A stretch of DNA of 64,000 nucleotides from Sediminibacterium ginsengisoli (GTDB lineage: Bacteria; Bacteroidota; Bacteroidia; Chitinophagales; Chitinophagaceae), in contig NZ_FUWH01000002.1 in NCBI RefSeq assembly GCF_900167075.1, forward strand, positions 401,005-465,004. Reading direction: 5' to 3'. Positions 51,440-60,773 of this stretch are shown piece after piece; within the stretch, counting starts at the first letter, position 1; the number at the start of each line of letters is the position of its first letter. The notes below the pieces were generated by a model. The model did not search any database. It worked only from the letters and a program-made list of their open reading frames with translations, and was not told the origin of the DNA. A program made the position numbers and the translations under genes.

Positions 51440-51578
51440 GGTATTGTTCCGGCAGATCAACCTGCTGTCTTGCTTAAATATAACAAGATCGCCGGTGTGG
51501 AAAGCCTTTAGACTGAATATTTTTTTCCGCTCATGCAATAGTTCGTACATTAAGCGCTTGTAAAACCTTATTTATTCT

Positions 51579-53924
51579 ATGACAATAAAAAGATATTTTC
51601 CTGCATTTATGGCTGCGATCTGCGCTGTAGGTGCAAGCGCGCAATCCCCGCGGATCCTGACGGAAAAAGACTACGCACATGCAGAAAGTTTTTTAAGTTA
51701 TAAAACGGAACCGCTGATCGACAGGGCCAACCCGCGACTCAACTGGATCAATGGTGAAAAGTGCTGGTATTCCGTATCCACTGCCAATGGTAATGAGTAT
51801 TTTCTCATTGACCCGGTTAAAAAGACCCGCACGGCTCTTTTTGACCGCGCAAAACTGGCCGGCGCTTTATCGGAAGCTGCCGGTAAACAATACGAACCCG
51901 GTAAACTAATGCTACAGAATGCCGATCTTTCTGCAGATGGAACCGTCTTCTCTTTTGCTACAGAAGGCAAAAGCTGGAACTATGACCTGGCTGGCAATAA
52001 AGTAACGCCGGGTACCGGTATCACCGGCAACCAGGGTGGCGGCTTTCAGGGTCGTGGCCGTGGCGGCGGCGGAAGAGGTGGTGGTAATGAAGTGCTTTCG
52101 CCCGATGGTAAAAAAGCAGTGTTCATCCGCGACTGGAATCTCTGGCTGCGTGATGTGGCATCAAATAAAGAAACCCAGCTGACCACAGACGGGGAAAAAG
52201 ATTTCGGTTACGCAACGGATAACGCCGGCTGGAAATCGAGCGACAGACCGATCGTACGCTGGTCGCCCGACAGCAAAAAACTTGCAACTTTTAAACAGGA
52301 TCAGCGTAAGGTGGGAGATATGTACCTCGTAACCACCAACGTAGGAAAGCCTACACTCAAAGCCTGGAAATATGCGTTGCCGGGTGATAAGGATATCGCA
52401 ATGATCCACCGCGTGATCATCGAAACCGAAACACCTAAGGTAATTCCTTTGCAGGTGCCCGCCGATCCGCACCGTGCCACATTGAGCGATGATATAGCAA
52501 GCAGCGGAACATTCGATGATAACGACTGGAAAGAAGACGGCAGCCAGCTGGCGTTCCTCTCCACTTCACGTGATCATAAACAGGAAAAATTCCGCATTGC
52601 AGATGCTGCAACAGGCGCCGTACGCGAAGTATTCGAGGAAACAGTGAAAACACAATTCGAATCGGGTCGCGGAGCCATCAACTGGCGATACCTCCCGGCT
52701 TCCAATGAAATACTGTGGTATTCGGAGCGCGACAACTGGGGGCATATGTATCTCTATGATGCAGCAACCGGAAAACTCAAGAACCAGATCACCAAAGGCG
52801 ATTGGGTAGTGACACGTCTTATAAAAGTAGACGAAAAGAAAAGGGAACTCTATTTCATGGCGGGTGGCAAAGAGCCCGGTAATCCTTATTTCGCTTACAT
52901 GTACCGTATCGGTTTCGATGGTAAAAACCTCAAATTACTCACGCCTGGTGAAGGAACACACCAGGTTACATTTTCGCCTTCAGGCAATTACCTGATCGAT
53001 ACCTATTCCAAACCAGATATGCCTGCAGTAACAGTGCTGCGTACAATCAATGGCGATCAGGTGGTTGATGTAGAGAAAACAGATGTATCAAGACTCGTGG
53101 CTGCAGGCTGGAAACCACCGACTCCGGTTTCCGTAAAAGCGCATGATGGTAAAACTGATATTTATGGCCTCGTGTTCACGCCAACGAAAATGGATGCATC
53201 GAAAAAATATCCTGTGATCGATTATATCTATCCTGGGCCACAGGGCGGCAGCGTTGGCAGCTGGGCATTCTCTGCATCGCGCAGCGATCACCAGGCACTG
53301 GCAGAGCTTGGCTTTATCGTAGTAGTGATTGAGGGAACCAGTAATCCCAACCGTTCCAAAAGCTTCCATGATATGAGTTACGGAAATATGGCAGAGAATA
53401 CGCTGCCTGATCAGATCACGGCGATCCGCCAGTTGTCACGTCAATACCCCATGGATACAACGCGCGTTGGTATGTGGGGCCACTCAGGCGGCGGTTTCGC
53501 AACAGCTGCAGCTATGTTCCGCTATCCTGATTTCTTTAAAGTAGGTATCGCAGAATCCGGTAACCACGACAACCGTAACTACGAAGACGACTGGGGCGAG
53601 CGTTACAACGGCCTTGTGGAAAATTCAGATTATGAAGCACAGGCTAACCAGAACTATGCAAAGAACCTGAAAGGAAAACTGATGCTTGCACATGGTATGA
53701 TGGATAACAATGTACCTCCTTATAACACACTCCTGGTTGTAGAAGCACTTAATAAAGCCAATAAAAGCTACGACCTGGTGATCTTCCCCAACAGTCCGCA
53801 CGGCTACGGTACTTACGGGCCATACATGATGCGCAGACGTTGGGATTATTTCGTCACCAACCTGTTGGGCGCACAACCGCCTTACGATTATAAAATGGGG
53901 GGTATGCAGAATCCGGGCAATTAA
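51579..53924 (+). CDS. Prolyl oligopeptidase family S9 (DPP-IV type) secreted peptidase
   Basis: 781 residues with a signal peptide (about 1-21, CAVGASAQS). The N-terminal beta-propeller (about 45-510) contains a Gly/Arg-rich insertion at about 150-168 (GGGFQGRGRGGGG). The C-terminal hydrolase domain has the triad S636 (GHSGGG), D709 (MMDNNVPP) and H741 (SPHGYG). It removes dipeptides from N-termini in the periplasm. It is preceded by a 28-base gap from nothing coding on its strand and closed by a terminator. The Gly/Arg insertion is unusual for this family. Confidence 0.93.
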   Translation: MTIKRYFPAFMAAICAVGASAQSPRILTEKDYAHAESFLSYKTEPLIDRANPRLNWINGEKCWYSVSTANGNEYFLIDPVKKTRTALFDRAKLAGALSEAAGKQYEPGKLMLQNADLSADGTVFSFATEGKSWNYDLAGNKVTPGTGITGNQGGGFQGRGRGGGGRGGGNEVLSPDGKKAVFIRDWNLWLRDVASNKETQLTTDGEKDFGYATDNAGWKSSDRPIVRWSPDSKKLATFKQDQRKVGDMYLVTTNVGKPTLKAWKYALPGDKDIAMIHRVIIETETPKVIPLQVPADPHRATLSDDIASSGTFDDNDWKEDGSQLAFLSTSRDHKQEKFRIADAATGAVREVFEETVKTQFESGRGAINWRYLPASNEILWYSERDNWGHMYLYDAATGKLKNQITKGDWVVTRLIKVDEKKRELYFMAGGKEPGNPYFAYMYRIGFDGKNLKLLTPGEGTHQVTFSPSGNYLIDTYSKPDMPAVTVLRTINGDQVVDVEKTDVSRLVAAGWKPPTPVSVKAHDGKTDIYGLVFTPTKMDASKKYPVIDYIYPGPQGGSVGSWAFSASRSDHQALAELGFIVVVIEGTSNPNRSKSFHDMSYGNMAENTLPDQITAIRQLSRQYPMDTTRVGMWGHSGGGFATAAAMFRYPDFFKVGIAESGNHDNRNYEDDWGERYNGLVENSDYEAQANQNYAKNLKGKLMLAHGMMDNNVPPYNTLLVVEALNKANKSYDLVIFPNSPHGYGTYGPYMMRRRWDYFVTNLLGAQPPYDYKMGGMQNPGN

Positions 53925-53945
53925 AACCGGGCGGGAATAAAAATT

Positions 53946-53986
53946 TAAAACAAAGGCTGTCTTCTTTAAAGGCAGCCTTTGTTTTA
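53946..53986 (+). terminator. Terminator after the S9 peptidase
   Basis: A perfect 14-bp stem (53946-53959 and 53973-53986) with a 13-base loop; the right arm ends in T4. Confidence 0.85.
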
Positions 53987-54091
53987 ACGGTGAAAAGCTC
54001 ATAACAAGGCGAAAACAGCAAATACAGTGTGTTTCAGCCATCAGTTGCCTGAAAAAAGGCTTTAAAGAGCAGCAGATAGCAGGATTTAAGA

Positions 54092-54099
54092 TACTTTTG
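54092..54099 (+). promoter_or_regulatory. -7 element upstream of ferredoxin
   Basis: TACTTTTG, an exact TAnnTTTG match, 17 bases before the ferredoxin ATG at 54117. Confidence 0.55.
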
Positions 54100-54116
54100 C
54101 ACTCGAAAAGGAGCGC

Positions 54117-54452
54117 ATGTATACAATAAAAATAAAATTTGAACAGAAAGGATTGAGTCCTGTAACCCTGACAGATATTGCTGCAGACCAGAGTCTGCTG
54201 GAAGTCTGCCTCGATAACGGGATCGAGCTTCATCATAACTGCGGTGCGGTATGCGCCTGCAGTACCTGTCATCTTTATATAGATAATGGCATGGATTACC
54301 TGGAAGAACTCAGTGACCGTGAAGAGGATTTTATCGACAGGGCAGTGAATCCAAGGATCAATTCCAGGCTGGGTTGCCAATGTGTATTACAGGCAGGAAG
54401 CGGGGAAGTAGAGCTGACATTGCCAGACCAGACCCAGTTCCTGGGCGAATAA
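54117..54452 (+). CDS. fdx: 2Fe-2S ferredoxin, adrenodoxin/Isc type
   Basis: 111 residues. The cluster-binding pattern C42-x5-C48-x2-C51 (NCGAVCACSTC) followed by a late Cys (SRLGCQC) is that of vertebrate-like adrenodoxin and Isc ferredoxins. It carries electrons, probably for iron-sulphur cluster assembly. It is followed after 32 bases by iscX, so the pair likely belongs to cluster assembly although iscU, iscS and hscA are not in this window. An unrelated oxygenase partner is less likely because of the iscX neighbour. Confidence 0.9.
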   Translation: MYTIKIKFEQKGLSPVTLTDIAADQSLLEVCLDNGIELHHNCGAVCACSTCHLYIDNGMDYLEELSDREEDFIDRAVNPRINSRLGCQCVLQAGSGEVELTLPDQTQFLGE

Positions 54453-54484
54453 TCCTTATCCTTAACAACAAACGCCAGAAAAAC

Positions 54485-54724
54485 ATGAGTCATTTTGAAC
54501 CCCCGATACACTGGAGCGATCACGAAGATATTGCGATGAAGCTCTACGAGCGTTTCGGCGACGAATTCAATGAAGGCCGGATCTATCGTATCCGTTTTAC
54601 AGATCTGCTTGAATGGATCCTTGAAATACCCAATTTCGACGGAAAAAGAGAGCAAAGCACCGAAGGTCATCTTGAAATGATCCAGAGCGCCTGGGTATAT
54701 GAATGGCGCGATAACCAGAAATAG
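54485..54724 (+). CDS. iscX: IscX, Fe-S cluster assembly protein
   Basis: 79 residues from ATG at 54485; a longer reading frame upstream overlaps the ferredoxin and is spurious. The family pattern MSHFEPPIHWSDHEDIAMKLYERF, shown in parts as HWSDHEDIAMKLYERFGD, and IRFTDLLEWILEIPNFDG with many acidic residues is clear. IscX binds iron and IscS and adjusts the rate of cluster assembly. It is in an operon after the ferredoxin gene. kdsC follows with a 23-base gap and may be cotranscribed. Confidence 0.92.
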   Translation: MSHFEPPIHWSDHEDIAMKLYERFGDEFNEGRIYRIRFTDLLEWILEIPNFDGKREQSTEGHLEMIQSAWVYEWRDNQK

Positions 54725-54747
54725 TCCGTCTAACCAAAGCAGAACGC

Positions 54748-55272
54748 ATGGCCAACGTATTAACGTTCTTTACAAAGATCACCACATTCGTATTCGATGT
54801 GGATGGGGTACTGACAGATGGTACAGTGCTGGTATTGCCCGGCGGCGTAATGGCCAGGAGTATGAATATCAAAGATGGATATGCATTGCAGCTGGCTGTT
54901 AAAAAAGGTTACCGTGTTATCGTGATTTCCGGCGGCAATTCACCCGAAGTGCAATCGAGGCTGGAAAACCTGGGTGTAAAAGCCGTTTACATGAAGGTGG
55001 AAGATAAGGCCGGGCTTTTGCAACAGATCATGCAGGAACATAACCTGCAGCAGGAAGAAATATTATATATGGGTGATGATGTACCCGATGCAGAAGTGAT
55101 CGCTATGGCCGGCTTACCCTGCTGCCCTGCAGATGCTGTGGAAGAGATCAGGGAAAAAGCGGTTTATATTTCTCATCTGCCCGGCGGAAAAGGCTGTGTA
55201 CGTGATGTGATCGAGAAAACCATGAAACTGCGCGGAAACTGGAGCGAAGACACCAGCATAAGAGCGCAATAA
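54748..55272 (+). CDS. kdsC: 3-deoxy-manno-octulosonate 8-phosphate phosphatase (KdsC) type HAD hydrolase
   Basis: 174 residues. The HAD nucleophile motif FDVDGVLTDG places D17 and D19, motif II is VISGGNSPEV and motif III is the late MGDDVPDAEV. There is no cap domain, typical of KdsC tetramers. It removes phosphate from Kdo-8-phosphate for lipopolysaccharide inner core synthesis. The genomic position near ubiA and maf is common in Bacteroidota. Confidence 0.9.
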   Translation: MANVLTFFTKITTFVFDVDGVLTDGTVLVLPGGVMARSMNIKDGYALQLAVKKGYRVIVISGGNSPEVQSRLENLGVKAVYMKVEDKAGLLQQIMQEHNLQQEEILYMGDDVPDAEVIAMAGLPCCPADAVEEIREKAVYISHLPGGKGCVRDVIEKTMKLRGNWSEDTSIRAQ

Positions 55273-55354
55273 TACTTCAACCGATAAATTAACCTGTCTT
55301 CCTGTTTTATTCCGCCCGCCTGGGTTATCTTGCAGGAGACAAACCGAATTCCAT

Positions 55355-56293
55355 TTGAAACTGATCAAGGCATTTTTCAGGCTGGTAAGATGGCCCAATC
55401 TTGTGTTCATTGCATTGACGCAGGTATTGTTTGCCTACTGCATTTACGATAAGATCTATGCAGGCTCGGAAGCGCACCTTTTATCGGCTGTTCATTTTAT
55501 CTACCTCGTGCTGGCATCGGTATTCATAGCAGCAGCCGGTTATATCATCAACGATTATTTCGATCTGAATATAGACCAGGTGAATAAACCTGATAAAGTG
55601 GTGGTGAATGCGATCATCAGCAGGCGCTGGGTGATCTTCTGGCATATGTTCCTGAGCCTGACAGGTATGTGTTTTACTATGGCGGCATTGCCTTTGCGTG
55701 GTTACTGGCACCTGATACTGGGTAACCTCGCAAGTATTCTGCTCTTATGGTTTTATTCCACCACGCTTAAAAAGAAGCTCCTCATCGGCAATGTGCTGAT
55801 CTCGCTGCTCACTGCCTGGGTGATACTGATCCTCTTTCTCGCACAACACCCGCTGCATTTCAGTTCTCTGCTGAAGGTAGACCAGCATGAGATCCGTTTC
55901 TTCAGGTTCACGATCCTGTATGCGGCTTTTGCTTTCGTGATCTCCCTGGTCAGGGAAGTGGTGAAAGATATGGAAGACCTGGAGGGTGACAGAAAATATG
56001 GTTGCCGAACCATGCCGATCGTCTGGGGTGTACAGGCAAGTAAATTATTTGCAGCCGTCTGGCTGGCAGTACTCATCACTGCATTAAGCATACTGCAGTT
56101 TTACATATTGCCTTTTGGCTGGTGGCCAAGCGCTGTCTATTGCCTGCTGCTGGTGATCCTGCCATTGATATGGATACTGGTCAAGTTGGGTAAGGCAACA
56201 TCGCCGGCCGACTTTCATCGCCTGAGCACGGTGATTAAACTTGTTATGCTCACAGGTATTCTTTCCATGGTATTTTTCCGGTACTATCTTTAA
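55355..56293 (+). CDS. UbiA family prenyltransferase
   Basis: 312 residues from a TTG start; no ATG is available before the conserved KLIKAFFRLVRWPNLVFIALTQ. There are about eight membrane helices. The two Asp-rich motifs are NDYFDLNIDQ and VREVVKDMEDLEGDRKYG. It may transfer a prenyl group to an aromatic acceptor or glycerol phosphate (geranylgeranylglycerol-phosphate synthase-like proteins are common here); the exact acceptor is uncertain. It lies between kdsC and maf on the same strand. Confidence 0.85.
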   Translation: MKLIKAFFRLVRWPNLVFIALTQVLFAYCIYDKIYAGSEAHLLSAVHFIYLVLASVFIAAAGYIINDYFDLNIDQVNKPDKVVVNAIISRRWVIFWHMFLSLTGMCFTMAALPLRGYWHLILGNLASILLLWFYSTTLKKKLLIGNVLISLLTAWVILILFLAQHPLHFSSLLKVDQHEIRFFRFTILYAAFAFVISLVREVVKDMEDLEGDRKYGCRTMPIVWGVQASKLFAAVWLAVLITALSILQFYILPFGWWPSAVYCLLLVILPLIWILVKLGKATSPADFHRLSTVIKLVMLTGILSMVFFRYYL

Positions 56294-56331
56294 GAGCCGT
56301 AAGCGGGCAGCATCAGCATAAATCAGGATAA

Positions 56332-56922
56332 ATGAAAAACATAATACTGGCATCACAGTCGCCCCGCCGTAAAATGCTGCTGGAATGGGCTGAAGTGCCG
56401 TTTGAAGTAGTGGTAAAGGCAACGGATGAAAATTATCCGCGGGAACTGGCGGTAGAAGAAGTGCCGGTATACATAGCCCGTGAAAAAGCGCTGCAGGTGC
56501 AGGCACATCTTCGTGATTCTTACCACGGACAATATGAAGGCCGGCCGATACTGGCAGCGGATACCGTAGTGGTATTGGGTGAAGAAGTGATAGGCAAACC
56601 AGTAAACCGGCGCGATGCGATAGAGATCCTGATGCGGCTGGCCGGACGGGAGCACCGTGTGATCACCGGCGTGGTGATACTGCACGCTGCAGGAGAAACG
56701 TCATTTCAGGATATAACCACCGTGCGCTTTCATCCTTTAACGGAAGAGCAGATCAGTTTCTACGTAGATAAATACCAGCCCTTCGACAAAGCCGGCGCCT
56801 ATGCCATACAGGAATGGATCGGAGTAGTAGGCATAGAAAGTATTCAGGGCGATTTCTATAACGTAATGGGATTGCCCGTAAGCAGGGTAGTACAGGCATT
56901 GACTCAATTAGATCTTCAATAA
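56332..56922 (+). CDS. maf: Maf-like nucleotide pyrophosphatase
   Basis: 196 residues. The start ILASQSPRRKMLLEWAEV is the Maf signature with SxSPRR, followed by LAADTVVVLGEEVIGKPVN and the EWIGVVGIESIQGDFYNVMGLP motif. The YhdE branch hydrolyses dTTP and UTP; the presence of EWIGV is consistent with this. It prevents incorporation of modified nucleotides and affects division in some bacteria. It follows ubiA with a 38-base gap. Confidence 0.9.
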   Translation: MKNIILASQSPRRKMLLEWAEVPFEVVVKATDENYPRELAVEEVPVYIAREKALQVQAHLRDSYHGQYEGRPILAADTVVVLGEEVIGKPVNRRDAIEILMRLAGREHRVITGVVILHAAGETSFQDITTVRFHPLTEEQISFYVDKYQPFDKAGAYAIQEWIGVVGIESIQGDFYNVMGLPVSRVVQALTQLDLQ

Positions 56923-56980
56923 AACAGGTATTTCCCGCAACCTCTTTCAGTATAGTTTACAGCCCTTAAAAAGGTTGAAC

Positions 56981-58273
56981 ATGATGAATGAGCGGTTGCT
57001 GCAGTTTATCTGGCAGTTTCAGTATTTCAATAAGCAGCAATTACAGACAACAGAAGGTGAAGATGTGGTGATCGAAAAAGCCGGTACCTGGAATCATCAC
57101 CAGGGGCCTGATTTTTCTGAAGCACTGATCAGGATAGGACAGACAAGATGGGCGGGCCATGTAGAACTGCACCTGCAGTCTTCAGACTGGGAACAGCATG
57201 GGCATGGTGCTGACAGGCATTACGACAGGATTGTATTGCATGTTGTCTGGAAAGAAGATAAAGTTTTATACGATCATTACGGAAATCTTATCCCAACCCT
57301 CGTATTGGAGAACAGGATCCCCGGTTTGCTGCTCAGCCGTTACCGGGAAATGATGGAAGCGCCTTCTGAAATCCCCTGTCATTCTTTTTTACCGGCATTG
57401 GATGAATTATCCTGGTTTGCATGGAAGGAAAGACTCGCTGTAGAAAGACTTAACCGCAAGGCTGATCATGTACTGCAGCAACTGGAAAGAAATAAAGGTC
57501 ACTGGGAAGAAGTGCTCTGGCAGATGCTGGCAGCCGGCTTCGGAGGCAAACTGAATAGCGTATTGTTTGAACAGGTAGCGCTGAGCTTGTCCCTGCCGTT
57601 GCTGATGCGGCACCAGGGCAGGCCGGATCAGCTCGAAGCATTACTGCTTGGTCAGGCCAATCTGCTGAATGATCTGCCCGCAGATACTTACCATGCATCA
57701 TTGCAGGATGAATATGCATACCTGCGTCATAAATATGAACTCATGCGGGTGTCAAGAATGCCGGCTTTTCTGCGTATGCGGCCCGCAGGTTTTCCAACAG
57801 TGCGGTTGTCGCAGCTGGCCATGCTGCTCCATCGCAATACCAGGCTGTTTGCAACACTCTGCGAAATCTCAGAGCCCAGGCAGATAATGGCCACCTTCAA
57901 TGTAACAGCCACTCCATACTGGAACAGTCATTACAGGTTTGGTGAGGCATCCCCCTTTCAGCCCAAACAACTGGGCATGCAGATGGCCGGTACACTGATG
58001 GTGAATACAGTAATACCGGTATTATTTGCTTATGGCACTTACCATAAAATATACCGGTACCGGGAACGTGCCATTCAATGGTTATACCACCTGTCGGCAG
58101 AAGACAACAGGATCACAAGGAACTGGCAGGAGCTGGGTATCCCGGTAAGATCTGCAATGGATGCGCAATCCATGATAGAGCTCACCAACAGCTACTGCGC
58201 AACCAAAAAATGCCTGGAATGCGCAGTAGGCAATAAAATACTGTATCCTGCCAGAAATCATAACAAGATGTAA
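56981..58273 (+). CDS. DUF2851 family protein
   Basis: 430 residues starting from ATG at 56981 (a second ATG follows at 56984). The family signature is LLQFIWQFQYFNKQQLQTTEG, given here as LLQFIWQFQYF, then GTWNHHQGPDFSEALIRIG and WAGHVELHLQSSDWEQHGH. The C-terminal part ends with CLECAVGNKIL. Members are confined largely to Bacteroidota. The HHxGPDF and VELHLxxSDW motifs resemble catalytic segments of restriction-like nucleases, but no activity is established. It is on the strand of maf. Confidence 0.88.
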   Translation: MMNERLLQFIWQFQYFNKQQLQTTEGEDVVIEKAGTWNHHQGPDFSEALIRIGQTRWAGHVELHLQSSDWEQHGHGADRHYDRIVLHVVWKEDKVLYDHYGNLIPTLVLENRIPGLLLSRYREMMEAPSEIPCHSFLPALDELSWFAWKERLAVERLNRKADHVLQQLERNKGHWEEVLWQMLAAGFGGKLNSVLFEQVALSLSLPLLMRHQGRPDQLEALLLGQANLLNDLPADTYHASLQDEYAYLRHKYELMRVSRMPAFLRMRPAGFPTVRLSQLAMLLHRNTRLFATLCEISEPRQIMATFNVTATPYWNSHYRFGEASPFQPKQLGMQMAGTLMVNTVIPVLFAYGTYHKIYRYRERAIQWLYHLSAEDNRITRNWQELGIPVRSAMDAQSMIELTNSYCATKKCLECAVGNKILYPARNHNKM

Positions 58274-58340
58274 AAGCTTTAAAACAAGCACCATCTCATG
58301 CAACGGAAAAGCTTAACGCCGTATCATTGTTGCAGGCAGA

Positions 58341-58748
58341 TCAGCCCCAGTTGAAGGCAAGGTCCAGCTCCACGTCGGGATGCAGTGTTCTTTCTACCGG
58401 ACAGGTACGTGCGGTCCTTTCGAGGATCTCTTTGGTTTTCTCGTCAAGCTGCAGTCCTTCCGGGAAATAAACATGGGCGATGATCTTTCCGATCCTGCGC
58501 GGATCTGAAACCATGATCTTGGTAACATCCACGCGGGTACCGTCCAGCTCAATATTCATAGAGCGGGCTTTGATGGCCATTGTTGTAACCATGCAGCTGC
58601 CGAGTGCGGTAGCCACCAGGTCGGTAGGTGAGAAACGTTCGCCTTTACCCTGGTTGTCGGTAGGGGCATCGGTTTCAATCATGCTTCCGCTTTGAAGATG
58701 CTGGGCTGTAGTGCGTAAATCACCTTTATAAATAATTTGTGAAGTCAT
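58341..58748 (-). CDS. OsmC family protein (YhfA-like branch)
   Basis: 135 residues. Two reactive Cys positions are in LGSCMVTTMAIKA (about 51) and RTCPVERTLHPD (about 119). The N-terminus QIIYKGDLRTTAQHLQSG and the DAPTDNQGKGERFSPTDLVA segment are typical of YhfA-like members rather than the true OsmC at 13305. It would act in peroxide or thiol stress. Its start overlaps the preceding possible start of the OM-like protein gene, and it converges with DUF2851 with 67 bases between. Confidence 0.88.
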   Translation of the reverse strand: MTSQIIYKGDLRTTAQHLQSGSMIETDAPTDNQGKGERFSPTDLVATALGSCMVTTMAIKARSMNIELDGTRVDVTKIMVSDPRRIGKIIAHVYFPEGLQLDEKTKEILERTARTCPVERTLHPDVELDLAFNWG

Positions 58749-58792
58749 TGCGTCAATTTTGCTTTAAATTTACAGGTATCAAATCAATTGAA

Positions 58793-59620
58793 GTGAAGAA
58801 GATATTTTTAATTGCATGCGTATTAAGCTCGGTTATAGTTTCTGCACAGCAAAAACAGCCTTCACCGGCAGCGATCGAAAGGGCACAGAAAAGGGCAGAA
58901 AAAAGGGAAAAGATCAATCAGCTGATCAAGCAGGAAGAAGAAGGCGCCCTGATCTATCAGAAGCAGAACGCATTTGGTTTTAAATTCAATACTGACGGCT
59001 GGGGAGCTTTCTATGAAAGGGGAAAATACAAGAACCTCACCAATACCAGTCTCTGGTGGATAGAACTGGGCGAAAGAAATCATCAGAAAGAAGACAAAAC
59101 ATCAACCCTGAGCAGTTCATCAGGTTTCCTGGTGGTATCGAGCTATAAATTCGGCAAACAGAATAACTTTTATTACCTCAAGCTCGGATTAGGCCAGCAA
59201 AAACTGATCGGTGGCAAAGGAAACCGGAATGGAGTAGCCGTTTCGGCTATCTATGGTGGTGGTATTACTGCCGGCCTGCTGAAGCCCTACTATATTGAGA
59301 TCCAGAATCCTTATAATGCCAATAAAAGGGAAGAAGTGCGCTACACCGGCGGGAACGACAGTCTTTTCCTCGATCCAACCATTATCATCGGCCGCGGCTC
59401 TATTACCAAAGGATTCGGAGAAATAAAATTTGTGCCCGGCGCCCATGTGCGTACAGCGCTCCGTTTCGACTACGGGCGTTACAATGAGCTGTTATCAGCC
59501 ATAGAAGTAGGCTTAAATGCCGAATATTACTCCCAGAAAATGCCTATAATGGTGGGTTTACCCGAAAAGAACTTCTTTTTCAACGCTTATATCGCACTTA
59601 CTGTTGGTAAACGAAAGTGA
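58793..59620 (+). CDS. Predicted outer-membrane beta-barrel-like protein
   Basis: About 275 residues from a GTG at 58793, which begins a good signal peptide (KKIFLIACVLSSVIVSAQ). An ATG at 58739 would overlap the divergent OsmC start and give an unfavourable N-terminus. After the signal is an acidic/basic coiled segment (PSPAAIERAQKRAEKREKINQLIKQEEEG, shown partly as RAEKREKINQ) and then beta-strand-like sequence with GFKFNTDGWGAFYERGKY and FNAYIALTVGKRK at the end. It looks like an outer membrane barrel of a family seen in Chitinophagaceae; function unknown. Confidence 0.7.
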   Translation: MKKIFLIACVLSSVIVSAQQKQPSPAAIERAQKRAEKREKINQLIKQEEEGALIYQKQNAFGFKFNTDGWGAFYERGKYKNLTNTSLWWIELGERNHQKEDKTSTLSSSSGFLVVSSYKFGKQNNFYYLKLGLGQQKLIGGKGNRNGVAVSAIYGGGITAGLLKPYYIEIQNPYNANKREEVRYTGGNDSLFLDPTIIIGRGSITKGFGEIKFVPGAHVRTALRFDYGRYNELLSAIEVGLNAEYYSQKMPIMVGLPEKNFFFNAYIALTVGKRK

Positions 59621-59622
59621 CC

Positions 59623-59630
59623 TATTTTTG
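59623..59630 (+). promoter_or_regulatory. -7 element upstream of lipA
   Basis: TATTTTTG, an exact TAnnTTTG match, lying 2 bases after the previous stop codon and 48 bases before the lipA ATG. Confidence 0.55.
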
Positions 59631-59678
59631 CAGCTGAGCGGATTTGATCATCATTAATCAGTAAGAAGAGGAGGCGTT

Positions 59679-60617
59679 ATGCAGGAATTACCCGTTGTTT
59701 CAAAAACAGATGCATCCACCAGCAAGATCCAGAAACCCAACTGGCTTCGTGTTAAGCTGCCCATCGGGGAAAGCTATAAACATGTAAGAGGACTGGTAGA
59801 TACCCATAAATTACATACCATCTGCGAAAGCGGTAACTGCCCCAATATGGGCGAGTGCTGGAGCGAAGGAACTGCCACATTCATGATCCTGGGCAATATC
59901 TGTACCCGCAGCTGCGGCTTCTGTGCAGTGGCAACAGGTCGCCCGCTGCCTGTTGACTGGGACGAACCCCAACGCGTGGCAGAGGCGATCCACCTCATGA
60001 CGGTGAAACACGCTGTACTGACCAGTGTTGACCGTGACGAGCTGAAAGACGGCGGTTCTATCATCTGGTACAATACCATTAAAGCAGTAAAAAACCTGAA
60101 TCCGGATACCACACTGGAAACACTTGTGCCCGATTTCAGGGGAAATGCAGAGCAGATACAGCGAATCATAGATGCAGCGCCCGAAGTGGTGAGCCATAAT
60201 ATGGAAACCGTAGAAAGGCTTACACGCCAGGTGCGGATCCAGGCCAAATACCGCCGCAGTCTCGATGTACTGCGGATGCTGAAAGAAGGCGGTATGCGCA
60301 CCAAAACCGGCATCATGCTCGGCCTCGGCGAAACCAGGGAAGAAGTGATACAGAGCATGGAAGACCTGGTTGGAGTAGGTTGCGATGTACTTACTTTAGG
60401 CCAGTATTTACAACCCACCCGCAAACACCTGGCCGTACAACGCTTTGTACATCCCGATGAATTTGCGGAATACCGTGAGATCGGTTACCAGCTTGGTTTT
60501 GACTATGTGGAAAGCGGTCCGCTCGTACGCTCATCCTATCACAGCGAAAAACATGTTATCCCTGGTTGGGGCCGTAACAAATGGCTGGAAGAGAAAAATA
60601 ACCTGGTGACAGCATAA
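59679..60617 (+). CDS. lipA: Lipoyl synthase
   Basis: 312 residues. The auxiliary cluster ligands C49, C54 and C60 ([12 protein letters not shown]) and the radical-SAM ligands C75-x3-C79-x2-C82 (CTRSCGFC) are all present, followed by DRDELKDGG. The enzyme inserts two sulphurs into octanoyl chains on lipoyl domains, such as those of the pyruvate dehydrogenase complex whose E1-beta gene lies at 3628. A purine-rich aagaggagg Shine-Dalgarno-like stretch precedes the ATG, which is uncommon in this group. The gene ends in a terminator. Confidence 0.95.
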   Translation: MQELPVVSKTDASTSKIQKPNWLRVKLPIGESYKHVRGLVDTHKLHTICESGNCPNMGECWSEGTATFMILGNICTRSCGFCAVATGRPLPVDWDEPQRVAEAIHLMTVKHAVLTSVDRDELKDGGSIIWYNTIKAVKNLNPDTTLETLVPDFRGNAEQIQRIIDAAPEVVSHNMETVERLTRQVRIQAKYRRSLDVLRMLKEGGMRTKTGIMLGLGETREEVIQSMEDLVGVGCDVLTLGQYLQPTRKHLAVQRFVHPDEFAEYREIGYQLGFDYVESGPLVRSSYHSEKHVIPGWGRNKWLEEKNNLVTA

Positions 60618-60638
60618 AACAGCATTAAGTTTCTTTTA

Positions 60639-60673
60639 AAAGGAGTAATTCTGCGGGATTGCTCCTTTTTTTG
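60639..60673 (+). terminator. Terminator after lipA
   Basis: Stem aaaaggag / ctcctttt (60639-60646 and 60663-60670), extended by two weaker pairs, followed by a T run. Confidence 0.82.
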
Positions 60674-60773
60674 TGCAATATTGTGCGGAATATTAGCTTT
60701 TGCATACATTTAAACGACATTAAGCCAACTGATCAATCACTTAAACCTATCATTTCCAACCCAAATAAATCCA

